Assembly: GCA_050246915.1 (NCBI GenBank)
Contig: JBFWVD010000121.1
Coordinates: 1 to 11,934 of the forward strand
Reading direction: 5' to 3'
Length of the DNA stretch: 11,934 nucleotides
DNA from: JBFWVD01 sp050246915
GTDB lineage: Bacteria; Actinomycetota; Acidimicrobiia; Acidimicrobiales; Ilumatobacteraceae
Part shown: in pieces, positions 1 through 5,530 of the stretch
Position numbering within the stretch: position 1 is the stretch's first letter
Layout: the number at the start of each line of letters is the position of its first letter
Translations under genes and position numbers: made by a program
Notes under the pieces: model-generated
Told to the model about the DNA's origin: nothing
The model's input: only the letters and a program-made list of their open reading frames with translations
Databases searched by the model: none

Positions 1-160
1 GTGCAGCTTCGGGGAACCTGCCAGCTGCGGTGAGCGGAGGCGACCACGTCGACAGCAGGACCAGCCGCACGGCCCGACCGACCGCCTGGTCGATCGCCCA
101 CTCCAGAGCATGCAGGGAGTTCTCCGAGCCATCGACACCGACGATCCATGTAGCTGTCAT
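1..160 (-). CDS. Universal stress protein (UspA family), N-terminal part, cut by the window edge
   Basis: Read on the minus strand from ATG at 160, the frame stays open to the left edge (53 codons). The protein begins MTATWIVGVDGSENSLHALE and continues WAIDQAVGRAVRLVLLSTW. This is the classic first beta-strand (IVGVDGS), first helix (a partly amphipathic S-x-x-A-L-x-W-A-x-x-x-A segment) and second strand of a Usp domain. Usp proteins are cytoplasmic, often bind ATP and support stress survival; the G-x2-G-x9-G(S/T) nucleotide-binding motif would lie beyond the window, so ATP binding cannot be judged. A GTG at 163 directly precedes the ATG and could also start it; a GGGG run a few bases upstream can serve as ribosome binding site. 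No operon partner is visible. Confidence 0.85.
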   Translation of the reverse strand, partial: MTATWIVGVDGSENSLHALEWAIDQAVGRAVRLVLLSTWSPPLTAAGRFPEAA

Positions 161-439
161 CACCCCATCATGGCTGATGGCGCTCAGCGGTGTGGTGGGC
201 CGACGTCGTCTTCGCGATCCACCTTGACGAGGTCCACCACTGGTGCCGGAACCATCGCCGGGCCCGGCCGATGCGCGTCGACACGGTCCCGACCGTTGCC
301 GATGGCGCGCGACATCGACTGTCCGCTATGACGCGCGACATCTGTCCGCTATGTCGTGAGACTCCACACTGCCCCCGCCGCTCAATGAGCGCCCAGGTCA
401 GACGGCCTGGGCGTTCGACATTCTCGACAGCGCGTCACC
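161..439. other. Gene-poor stretch upstream of the Usp gene
   Basis: I find no convincing coding sequence here on either strand; the open frames are arginine/proline-rich and match nothing I recognise. It must contain the Usp promoter, but I cannot place a clear -35/-10 pair. Its only distinct structure is the paired repeat at 306-353, listed separately. With decayed genes to its right, the stretch looks like insertion and deletion debris. Confidence 0.5.
306..353. repeat. Two direct repeats resembling a transposon end
   Basis: Two copies of CGCGCGACATC followed by TGTCCGCTATG lie side by side. In the first (306-330) a GAC triplet separates the halves; in the second (332-353) they abut. Each unit also holds an imperfect inverted motif (GACA...TGTC). 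Paired long repeats spaced about two helical turns apart are typical transposase-binding sites at the ends of IS21-type and some IS481-type elements. No transposase lies next to it, so this would be an orphan end. Assignment to a family is inference. Confidence 0.45.
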
Positions 440-757
440 GGCGTCGTCTGCAGGCCGGTCGCATCGGGAGCCCTCGGGAGCAACAGGTACCGCCAGAACG
501 CAGCGTCGATGCCGTACCTCGGCGTGGGGTTGGGGCGTGACGGAGGTTGGCCGAGTACGTCGCGGTGCCGGCACGAGTCGACGATCCAACACTTGCTGGG
601 GGACGATCGAGGACTTGCACGAGGTCGTCGCATGTATCGCGCCGGTCAGATCCGGCCCGACATCGAACGCTTCGCAGAGGGGGATGCCCTGGAGGCATAC
701 CGTCGGCTCGAAGCCGGCGAGCTGTCAGGCCGTGCAGTCGACACCTCACGCCTCGTT
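440..757 (+). pseudogene. Remnant of a zinc-dependent alcohol dehydrogenase (internal deletion plus frameshifts)
   Basis: Pieces of a medium-chain, zinc-dependent alcohol dehydrogenase appear in order but in three frames. Frame 2 gives CRPVASGA, then YRQNAASMPYLGVGLGRDGG (449-550), resembling the structural-zinc lobe, where functional proteins have C-x2-C-x2-C (here CRPV, so a cysteine is lost). A one-base shift then gives AEYVAVPAR (547-573). About 200 residues, including the Rossmann domain, are missing. Frame 3 resumes with WGTIEDLHEVVA, and another one-base shift near 633 leads to YRAGQIRPDIERF, then DALEAYRRLEAGELSGRAV, the usual family C-terminus. Beyond about 757 the sequence no longer matches. 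The gene cannot make an enzyme. It converges on the hydrolase remnant at 788-937. Confidence 0.65.
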
Positions 758-787
758 GACCTAGTGAGCAAGGCCGGCCACTTCGAG

Positions 788-937
788 TCAGTCTGACGGG
801 CCGGCCGATGCCACGGTTGGCGAACCACGCGTACCCGCGGGCCAGTTCGAACCGCGGCCGCGCAACAGCACGACCAGCGGTAGGTCGTCGCCGGTCGCGC
901 CTTGCCACGCGACGACTGGTTCGGCGAAGGCGGTCAT
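788..937 (-). pseudogene. Remnant of an alpha/beta-hydrolase (phospholipase/carboxylesterase, MhqD-like)
   Basis: The start ATG (937-935) overlaps the stop of the VOC gene as ATGA, the arrangement of a translationally coupled last cistron. The first 30 residues, MTAFAEPVVAWQGATGDDLP then LVVLLRGRGSN, match the N-terminus of the small serine esterase/phospholipase family, where the oxyanion motif is normally HGRGSN; here His is replaced by Arg. The matching sequence then jumps to another frame reading GYAWFANRGIGRPV, a segment that normally follows some 25 residues later. After GRPV it stops, at the border with the dehydrogenase debris. The nucleophile Ser, Asp and His region is absent. This is a 3'-truncated, internally deleted gene of the yceI operon. 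Confidence 0.65.
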
Positions 938-1455
938 GACGGCACCTGCTCGGTGTCGGGTGTGACCTGACCGGCGGTGCGGACACCGCTCCAGCGCCGG
1001 ACTTCGCCGGCGAGGTCGAGGTGGTCGATGGGTGCGGCGTTCTCGTGCGGTCCCCACTGGTCGCGAGGCAGCATCCACATCAGCTCGAATTCGTTGCCGT
1101 CGGGGTCGGCGCCGTAGACGCTCTTTGTGGCGCCGTGGCTGGATTCGCCGGTGTAGGCGCTCGCGTCCAGCAGTGCTTGGCGGGCGGCGGCGAGTTCGTC
1201 GATGGTGTCGAGCTGCCAGGCGAGGTGGTAGAGCCCGACTGCGCCGAGCCGCTTGGGTCCGCCGGCGGTGCCGACGCCGAACAGGCCGAGGTCGTGGTGG
1301 TTGCCTGAGCGGGCCAGGCGGAGGAAGGCGGCGTTGGCGCGTGGTTCGCGGGCGACGACTTCCATGCTGAACAGGTCGGTGTAGAAGCGCAGCGACCGGT
1401 CGAGGTCGGCGACGAACAGTACGGCGTGGTTGAGACGGACGGGTGAGAGTGTCAT
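934..1455 (-). CDS. VOC-superfamily protein (glyoxalase / extradiol dioxygenase fold)
   Basis: A 173-residue protein with the paired beta-alpha-beta-beta-beta modules of the vicinal oxygen chelate superfamily. Module 1 opens with LNHAVLFVADLDRSLRFYTD, module 2 with GLYHLAWQLDTIDELAAARQ. The expected metal ligands are visible: His10 (LNHAV), His77 (YHLAW) and Glu124 (GNEFEL), the last preceded by the family's YGADPDGN turn. This supports a metal-dependent enzyme acting on glyoxal adducts, catechols or similar; the substrate cannot be read from sequence. ATG is preceded by GGAG at a good distance. It is the third gene of the yceI-SDR-VOC operon, 56 bp after the SDR gene with a strong hairpin in the gap, and it overlaps the decayed hydrolase by 4 bp. 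The tail beyond residue 130 is unusually long and polar. Confidence 0.85.
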   Translation of the reverse strand: MTLSPVRLNHAVLFVADLDRSLRFYTDLFSMEVVAREPRANAAFLRLARSGNHHDLGLFGVGTAGGPKRLGAVGLYHLAWQLDTIDELAAARQALLDASAYTGESSHGATKSVYGADPDGNEFELMWMLPRDQWGPHENAAPIDHLDLAGEVRRWSGVRTAGQVTPDTEQVPS

Positions 1456-1477
1456 TGAAGACTCCAGTGGGTGGGGG

Positions 1478-1505
1478 GCCGGAGCGGGTCGGTGCCCGCT
1501 CCGGC
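1478..1505 (-). promoter_or_regulatory. Strong intercistronic hairpin between the SDR and VOC genes
   Basis: An exact 11-bp inverted repeat (GCCGGAGCGGG / CCCGCTCCGGC) with a 6-base loop sits between the SDR stop codon and the VOC ribosome binding site. In the transcript it is followed by a C-rich run, not a U tract, so a classical intrinsic terminator is unlikely. It could stabilise the upstream mRNA, mark a processing point, or partly attenuate read-through into the VOC gene. Confidence 0.6.
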
Positions 1506-1511
1506 GCGTGG

Positions 1512-2276
1512 TCAGTGGGCGGTCTGGCCGCCGTCGACGACGTAGACGCCGCCGGTGGCGAATGATGCGAGATCCGACGTGAGGTAGAGGACCATGCCGG
1601 CGATCTCCTCGGGTTCGGCGGGACGGCCGAGCTGTGAGCCGGCGACGACGACCTTGCGCATCTCGGGGTCATCGAGCCAGCCCTTGGTCATGCCGGTGGC
1701 CACGAGCCCGGGGGCGAGCGCGTTGACCCGGACGCCTGCGGTGGCGTAGTCGAGCGCGGCAGCTTTGGTGAGGCCGATGACGCCGTGCTTTGCGGCGACG
1801 TAGGGGGCCATGCCTGGGTCGGCGATGATGCCGGCGATCGAGGCGGTGTTGACGATCGCGCCGCCACCATTGTTGACCATGTGGGCGATCTCGGCCTTGA
1901 GCGCGAGGAACACGCCCTTGAGGTCGACGGCGATAGTGCGGTCCCAGTCCGCCTCGGTCTGATCGAGCAGCGCGCCGGTGGGTGGCAGGATGCCGGCGTT
2001 GTTGAATGCGATGTGCAGCCCTCCGTAGGTGTCGACCGCCGCCTTGATGAGGCGATCGACATCGGCGGCGACCGTGACATCGGTCCGGACGAACAGGGCG
2101 GTGCCGCCGGCTTCTTCGATGAGGCGCACGGTTTCGGCGGCCCGGTCGTCGACGTCGCCGATGACGACGGTGGCGCCCTGGCGGGCGAAGGCCAGCGAGG
2201 TGGCCCGTCCGATGCCGGTCGCGCCGCCCGTGACGAGGACGACCTTTCCGGTGAAGTCCAACAGTTGTTCTGGCAT
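1512..2276 (-). CDS. Short-chain dehydrogenase/reductase (classical SDR, NAD(H)-type)
   Basis: At 254 residues this is a normal-length classical SDR with a complete motif set. The cofactor motif TGGATGIG is at 16-23 and Asp41 follows beta-2 (VVIGDVDD), which favours NAD(H) over NADP(H). NNAG is at 92-95, and the catalytic Ser146 (TASIAG), Tyr159 and Lys163 (YVAAK) are present. The C-terminus GGVYVVDGGQTAH is typical of the family. It should be a soluble oxidoreductase acting on an alcohol or ketone; the substrate is unknown. ATG at 2276 has an AAGGAG ribosome binding site 8 bases upstream. It lies 35 bp after yceI and ahead of the VOC gene, so it is most likely co-transcribed from the MarR-controlled yceI promoter. 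Confidence 0.93.
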   Translation of the reverse strand: MPEQLLDFTGKVVLVTGGATGIGRATSLAFARQGATVVIGDVDDRAAETVRLIEEAGGTALFVRTDVTVAADVDRLIKAAVDTYGGLHIAFNNAGILPPTGALLDQTEADWDRTIAVDLKGVFLALKAEIAHMVNNGGGAIVNTASIAGIIADPGMAPYVAAKHGVIGLTKAAALDYATAGVRVNALAPGLVATGMTKGWLDDPEMRKVVVAGSQLGRPAEPEEIAGMVLYLTSDLASFATGGVYVVDGGQTAH

Positions 2277-2311
2277 GACGTTCTCTCCTTCTTTCGGTCT
2301 TACCCTGGGGG

Positions 2312-2872
2312 TCAGCTTGCGCCGATGCGGATGGCGGACACTTCGAACTCGAGGGTGACCTTCTCACCGACGAGCACGCCGCCGGCTTCGAGGGCGGCGT
2401 TCCAGCTGACGCCCCAGTCCTTGCGGTTGACGGTGGTCTTGCCCTCGAGGCCGATCCGGGTGTTGCCGTAGGGGTCGACGGCGCTGCCGCTGTACTCGAA
2501 CTCGATCGTCACCGGCTTGGTGACACCCTTGATGGTCAAGTCGCCGGTGACTCGGTATTCGTCGTCGTCGGACTGTTCGACGTCGGTGGACACGAACGTG
2601 ATCTCGGGGTATGTCTCCATGTCGAAGAAGTCGTTCGAGCGCAGGTGGCCATCGCGATCAGCGTTGCGAGTGTCGATACTGGCCGCCTGGATCGTCAGCA
2701 CCAGGTGCGCCGCTGCCGGGTTGTCGGCGTCAAAAGCACCGGTGCCCTCGAACTCGTTGAACGAGCCGCGGACCTTGGTGACCATCGCATGACGGGCGAC
2801 GAACCCGATCCGGCTGTGGGTCGGGTCGATCGTGTACGTGCCGCTGGGAATCGTGGTGGTGGTGGTGTTCAT
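2312..2872 (-). CDS. YceI-family lipocalin-like protein
   Basis: A 186-residue YceI-domain protein. It begins MNTTTTTIPSGTYTIDPTHS and continues with the family's FxxRHxMVTKVRGSFNEFEG pattern, then ASIDTRNADRDGHLRSNDFF, TGDLTIKGVTKPV and the beta-rich end WNAALEAGGVLVGEKV. YceI proteins fold as an eight-stranded lipocalin-like barrel that binds long isoprenoid or other amphiphilic molecules. There is no signal peptide, so it is predicted to be cytoplasmic, as is common for actinobacterial members. I chose ATG at 2872 because GGAGGAG lies 8-9 bases upstream and the family N-terminus starts here; the frame stays open upstream only as antisense of marR. It is the first gene of the operon, and its promoter region carries two copies of the proposed MarR operator. 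Confidence 0.93.
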   Translation of the reverse strand: MNTTTTTIPSGTYTIDPTHSRIGFVARHAMVTKVRGSFNEFEGTGAFDADNPAAAHLVLTIQAASIDTRNADRDGHLRSNDFFDMETYPEITFVSTDVEQSDDDEYRVTGDLTIKGVTKPVTIEFEYSGSAVDPYGNTRIGLEGKTTVNRKDWGVSWNAALEAGGVLVGEKVTLEFEVSAIRIGAS

Positions 2873-2894
2873 GTTGATTGCTCCTCCAGAAGTA

Positions 2895-2910
2895 GTGGAC
2901 ATGTCATCTA
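2895..2910. promoter_or_regulatory. Proposed MarR operator, site A
   Basis: GTGGACATGTCATCTA, one of three copies of GTKGAYRYGTCAWCTA in the window. It lies immediately downstream of the proposed yceI -10 hexamer, where bound repressor would cover the transcription start. Its start is exactly 21 bp (two helical turns) from that of site B, which allows binding on one face of the DNA. Confidence 0.65.
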
Positions 2911-2939
2911 ACATAGTTGATGCGTCATCTATTCCGCAA
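2910..2939 (-). promoter_or_regulatory. Proposed yceI operon promoter
   Basis: On the minus strand TTGCGG (2939-2934) and TATGTT (2915-2910) are separated by 18 bp, a reasonable sigma-70-type pair. The spacer is almost exactly occupied by operator site B, and site A begins right after the -10. A short leader leads to the GGAGGAG site of yceI. The predicted logic is repression by MarR. No equally good promoter is seen for marR itself. Confidence 0.5.
2916..2931. promoter_or_regulatory. Proposed MarR operator, site B
   Basis: GTTGATGCGTCATCTA fits GTKGAYRYGTCAWCTA and sits inside the -35/-10 spacer of the proposed yceI promoter, 14 bp ahead of the marR start codon. It could therefore control both divergent genes. 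Its flanks also match site C: 24 of 28 bases are identical between 2910-2937 and 3802-3829. Confidence 0.65.
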
Positions 2940-2944
2940 GTAGC

Positions 2945-3484
2945 ATGTTGTTCATGGATGAGGATCGGTGGTTGGACGAGCGGGAAGAGCGGGCGTGGCG
3001 GTCGTTGCAGTTCATGCAGATGCGGCTCGAGGGCGAGCTGGCGCGTCAGTTGGCGACGGATTCGGCCTTGTCGTATCCCGACTACTTGGTGTTGGTTGCG
3101 CTCACTGATCGGTCGGACGGGCGGATGCGGTTGTTCGAGTTGGCTGAGGTCTTGGGGTGGGAAAAGAGCCGGCTGTCGCATCATGTGAGTCGCATGGCTG
3201 AACGCGGGCTGGTGAAGAAGGACAAGTGCGCGACGGATCGGCGAGGTGCCCATGTGGTCGTCACCAAACGTGGTCGTTCGACGATCGCAGCGGCCGCGCC
3301 GGGCCACGTCGCGACCGTTCGACGTATCTTCGTCGACCGGTTGACGCCGGCTCAGCTCGACGCCGTCGGCGAGGCCGCTGCAATCGTGCTCGCCGCCTTC
3401 GATGAGCGGGCAGGCTCGGTCAGTGCTGGAGTGACAGGCGCGCAAGACGACGGCGGTAGCGGTCGTCAACCGCGAACGCGCTGA
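2945..3484 (+). CDS. MarR-family transcriptional regulator
   Basis: A 179-residue winged-helix regulator. The N-terminal dimerisation helix (WLDEREERAWRSLQFMQMRL) is followed by the MarR core: SYPDYLVLVALT (43-54), the helix-turn-helix LFELAEVLGWEKSRLSHHVS (63-82) and the wing DRRGAHVVVT (98-107), then C-terminal helices. MarR dimers usually repress neighbouring genes and release DNA on binding phenolic or reactive ligands; Cys95 (KKDKCATDRRG), beside the wing, is the only cysteine and may or may not be a sensor. The start could be ATG 2945 or ATG 2954 (MDEDRW); neither has a strong ribosome binding site. It is divergent from yceI across a 72-bp gap with two operator copies. Its last 65 bp overlap, tail to tail, the small membrane protein gene on the other strand. 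Confidence 0.93.
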   Translation: MLFMDEDRWLDEREERAWRSLQFMQMRLEGELARQLATDSALSYPDYLVLVALTDRSDGRMRLFELAEVLGWEKSRLSHHVSRMAERGLVKKDKCATDRRGAHVVVTKRGRSTIAAAAPGHVATVRRIFVDRLTPAQLDAVGEAAAIVLAAFDERAGSVSAGVTGAQDDGGSGRQPRTR

Positions 3485-3746
3485 TGAACACGACCGCTCC
3501 GGCGACGAAGGCAGACCACGAGTAGGTCGCTAGCCCTGCGGCGAGCAGGAGAACGGTCGCCACGAGCAGCGCGAAGACGATGACCACGTTGGTGCGCTCG
3601 GCGCGCACCTGCCGGCGGACACGTCGGGCGAAGGTGGGATCGTCGTGTGTGAGGTCGAGCTCACCGACGCGGAACGCGAGGTCAAAGGTTTCCGTTTCCG
3701 TTTCCGCTCCTGCCTCCCGGCGAACTCCGTTGGCGTGGACTGACAT
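3420..3746 (-). CDS. Small two-helix membrane protein, DUF3040-like
   Basis: A 108-residue protein. Residues 1-50 are polar (MSVHANGVRREAGAETETET) and contain LTHDDPTFARRVRRQVRAER, resembling the cytoplasmic motif of actinobacterial DUF3040 proteins. Two membrane helices follow (about 54-73, NVVIVFALLVATVLLLAAGL, and about 77-92, WSAFVAGAVVFISAFA) and then a basic tail, DDRYRRRLARLSLQH. The function of this group is unknown to me. ATG at 3746 has AAGGAG about 8 bases upstream, supporting a real gene. It ends inside marR on the opposite strand. Operator site C lies 62 bp upstream of its start, so it is probably controlled by the MarR protein. Confidence 0.75.
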   Translation of the reverse strand: MSVHANGVRREAGAETETETFDLAFRVGELDLTHDDPTFARRVRRQVRAERTNVVIVFALLVATVLLLAAGLATYSWSAFVAGAVVFISAFAVDDRYRRRLARLSLQH

Positions 3747-3807
3747 CGTTGTCTCCTTCCCGTTGGCACCGTGTCAGTGCTGTTGCTGTACCACTCTTGG
3801 CAACATG

Positions 3808-3823
3808 GTTGACGTGTCAACTA
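3808..3823. promoter_or_regulatory. Proposed MarR operator, site C
   Basis: GTTGACGTGTCAACTA is the most symmetric copy of the motif, with perfect half-sites GTTGAC and GTCAAC around a 2-bp centre. It is embedded in a 28-bp stretch matching the yceI promoter region at 24 positions, including the bases corresponding to its -10 (CATGTT here, read leftward). It lies between the divergent small membrane protein gene and the PLP-lyase gene, so it may control one or both. Confidence 0.65.
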
Positions 3824-3900
3824 TTCCGCGTCTCTCGTCGCGGTTCGTGCGGAGTCGAGGCGCGGCGGCGGTTGTTGCGCGCGTCACGCAGAATGGACGG

Positions 3901-4986
3901 GTGACATCGAAGCCGACGTGGTTTGCCAACCAACGCGACCCGGCGTGGTCAGCCCCACAGCCAGATCCGTCGGCGATTGCGTTTCATCGACGGCTCCCGG
4001 ACTACGCCGTCACGCCGCTCGTCGAGCTCCCGCTGATCGCCCGAGAGCTTCACGTCGGGCGAGTGTTCGCAAAGGTCGAGTCACAACGCTTGGGTCTGCC
4101 GGCCTTCAAAGCACTCGGCGCGTCGTGGGCTGTGAGTCGCGTGCTCGACCAGATGGACGGTTCGAGGCAGGTCACCGTCGTGACTGCGACCGACGGCAAC
4201 CACGGGCGCGCCGTGGCGCGGTGGGCGGTGCATTTTGGGCAGCGAGCGAAGGTGCTCGTGCCCGAAGGAGTGCACCCAGACGCGATTGGGGCGATTCGAT
4301 CCGAAGGCGCAGATGTCGAGCTGGTCGACGGAACCTATGACGACGCAGTCGAGCTCGCTGCCCGGTTGGCCCGCAAGGTTGATCATGTCCTGATCCAGGA
4401 CACGGCGTGGGCCGGTTATGAGGAGATCCCTGGTTGGATCGTCGACGGGTACGCCACGTTGTTCGTCGAGGTCGATCAACAGCTCAGTGATTGTGGCGTC
4501 CGCCAGCCCGATATGGTCGTGGTGCCCACTGGGGTGGGCTCGTTGCTGCAGGCCGCGCTCGTCCACTTCCGCCAGCGCGGAGGTCACGTTCGCACCGCGG
4601 TGGTGTCGGTTGAACCCGACAGTGCGGCCTGCGTGTATGCCAGTCTCACCGCCGGTCGACCAGTGAGCGTCGCGACCGGAATCACCTCGATGGCGGGCCT
4701 GAGCTGTGGGACGATCTCGAGCCTGGCGTGGCCGATCGTTGCGTCAGGGCTGGACGCCGCCCTCGTCACTAACGACACGGACGTCGCACGTTCCGCCGAA
4801 GTGCTCGCGGAACTGGGTGTTGACGCTGGTCCGTGTGGGGCTGCTTCGCTTGCGGCGTTGAGCGATGTCTGCGGCTCGGAGGCGACCACGTTCCGAGCCC
4901 ACGTGGGAATCGATGCCGCTTCCACTGTGGTGCTCCTCATCACCGAGGGGAGATCGGCAAATCCTCCCCGCCACAAATCGCGCTGA
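3901..4986 (+). CDS. PLP-dependent diaminopropionate ammonia-lyase-like enzyme
   Basis: A 361-residue fold-type II PLP enzyme. WFANQRDPAW near the N-terminus, then SQRLGLPAFKALGASWAV (61-78), places the Schiff-base lysine at Lys70. ATDGNHGRAVA (96-106), QDTAWAGYEEIPGWI (166-180), the phosphate loop PTGVGSLLQA (209-218) and SMAGLSCGTISSLAWPI (263-279) are signatures of diaminopropionate ammonia-lyase, which turns 2,3-diaminopropionate into pyruvate and two ammonia. From memory, the E. coli enzyme uses Asp120 and Asp189; Asp98 and Asp167 here have the same 69-residue spacing in matching motifs. I chose GTG 3901 because the family N-terminus begins there, though its ribosome binding site is weak. 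An in-frame ATG at 3805 would add 32 unmatched residues and overlaps operator site C. A related PLP lyase specificity is possible. Confidence 0.82.
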   Translation: MTSKPTWFANQRDPAWSAPQPDPSAIAFHRRLPDYAVTPLVELPLIARELHVGRVFAKVESQRLGLPAFKALGASWAVSRVLDQMDGSRQVTVVTATDGNHGRAVARWAVHFGQRAKVLVPEGVHPDAIGAIRSEGADVELVDGTYDDAVELAARLARKVDHVLIQDTAWAGYEEIPGWIVDGYATLFVEVDQQLSDCGVRQPDMVVVPTGVGSLLQAALVHFRQRGGHVRTAVVSVEPDSAACVYASLTAGRPVSVATGITSMAGLSCGTISSLAWPIVASGLDAALVTNDTDVARSAEVLAELGVDAGPCGAASLAALSDVCGSEATTFRAHVGIDAASTVVLLITEGRSANPPRHKSR

Positions 4987-5087
4987 AGCCCGGCGTGACG
5001 AGCGCGTGGTGCTGACTTCGAGCGTGGCGCGTCCGAATCCGCTCTGTCCCCGGTAGCCGCAGGGTTTGGCCCTCGCGATTCGCGCCG

Positions 5088-5405
5088 CTAGCCATTCTTG
5101 CGGAGTTGGCGGGTCAAGTGGTCGTACAGATCGGGATCGGCAGCGAGACCGTACGCGGCAGCAAGTGATCCGCGTAAGCCGGTGTTGGGGTCGCGCAGGC
5201 CGTACACGATCATCTGATCACCGGGGTCGGAGGGGCCTTCGAAGCGGTAGAAGCGTTCGACGACTGCCCGGTCGATGCGGCACGGCGCGTTGCCACCGTC
5301 GGCACGCAGAACTCCATCGACCAGTTGGTAGTCGACCGTGTAGCCCGCTTCTCGGAGGGCGTTCAACGCTTCGGTGACGGTGGAAGGACTCCGTCGGGCG
5401 CTCAC
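5088..5405 (-). CDS. Small conserved hypothetical protein
   Basis: A 105-residue soluble protein with an even, protein-like composition. Its features are STVTEALNALREAGYTVDYQ near the start, then ADGGNAPCRIDRAVVERFYR, FEGPSDPGDQMIVYGL and a C-terminal YDHLTRQLRKNG. The FYRFEGxSDPxDxxxxYxL pattern resembles a family of about 100-residue proteins often labelled, doubtfully, phosphoribosylpyrophosphate synthetase; nothing here looks like a real PRPP synthetase active site. It has no membrane segment or signal peptide. It lies downstream of and in the same direction as the cation transporter gene, with a 125-bp gap, and converges on the lyase gene across about 100 bp where I see no terminator. 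Function unknown. Confidence 0.7.
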   Translation of the reverse strand: MSARRSPSTVTEALNALREAGYTVDYQLVDGVLRADGGNAPCRIDRAVVERFYRFEGPSDPGDQMIVYGLRDPNTGLRGSLAAAYGLAADPDLYDHLTRQLRKNG

Positions 5406-5530
5406 ATGTCCATGCTACGACGTGCGTGTGCTGTCGAGTTCCGGACGCGGAGCGGGATTAACGCTGCGCAGTAGCGGGCGAGGCCCGCCTGTCGAGTCGA
5501 TGTCGGGATCGGTTCTGAGCCGCGGACAGA

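Noticed and set aside
788..1672. Long minus-strand arginine/proline-rich frame
   Set aside because: It is a shadow of the SDR and VOC genes in a high-GC context; only its final 50 residues, the hydrolase remnant starting at 937, look like a real protein.
2873..3469. N-terminal extension of yceI
   Set aside because: The open frame is antisense to marR and crosses the promoter and operators. The ribosome binding site and family N-terminus place the start at 2872.
3580..3900. Upstream extension of the PLP-lyase gene
   Set aside because: The extra residues are arginine-rich and antisense to the small membrane protein gene; family similarity begins just after 3901.
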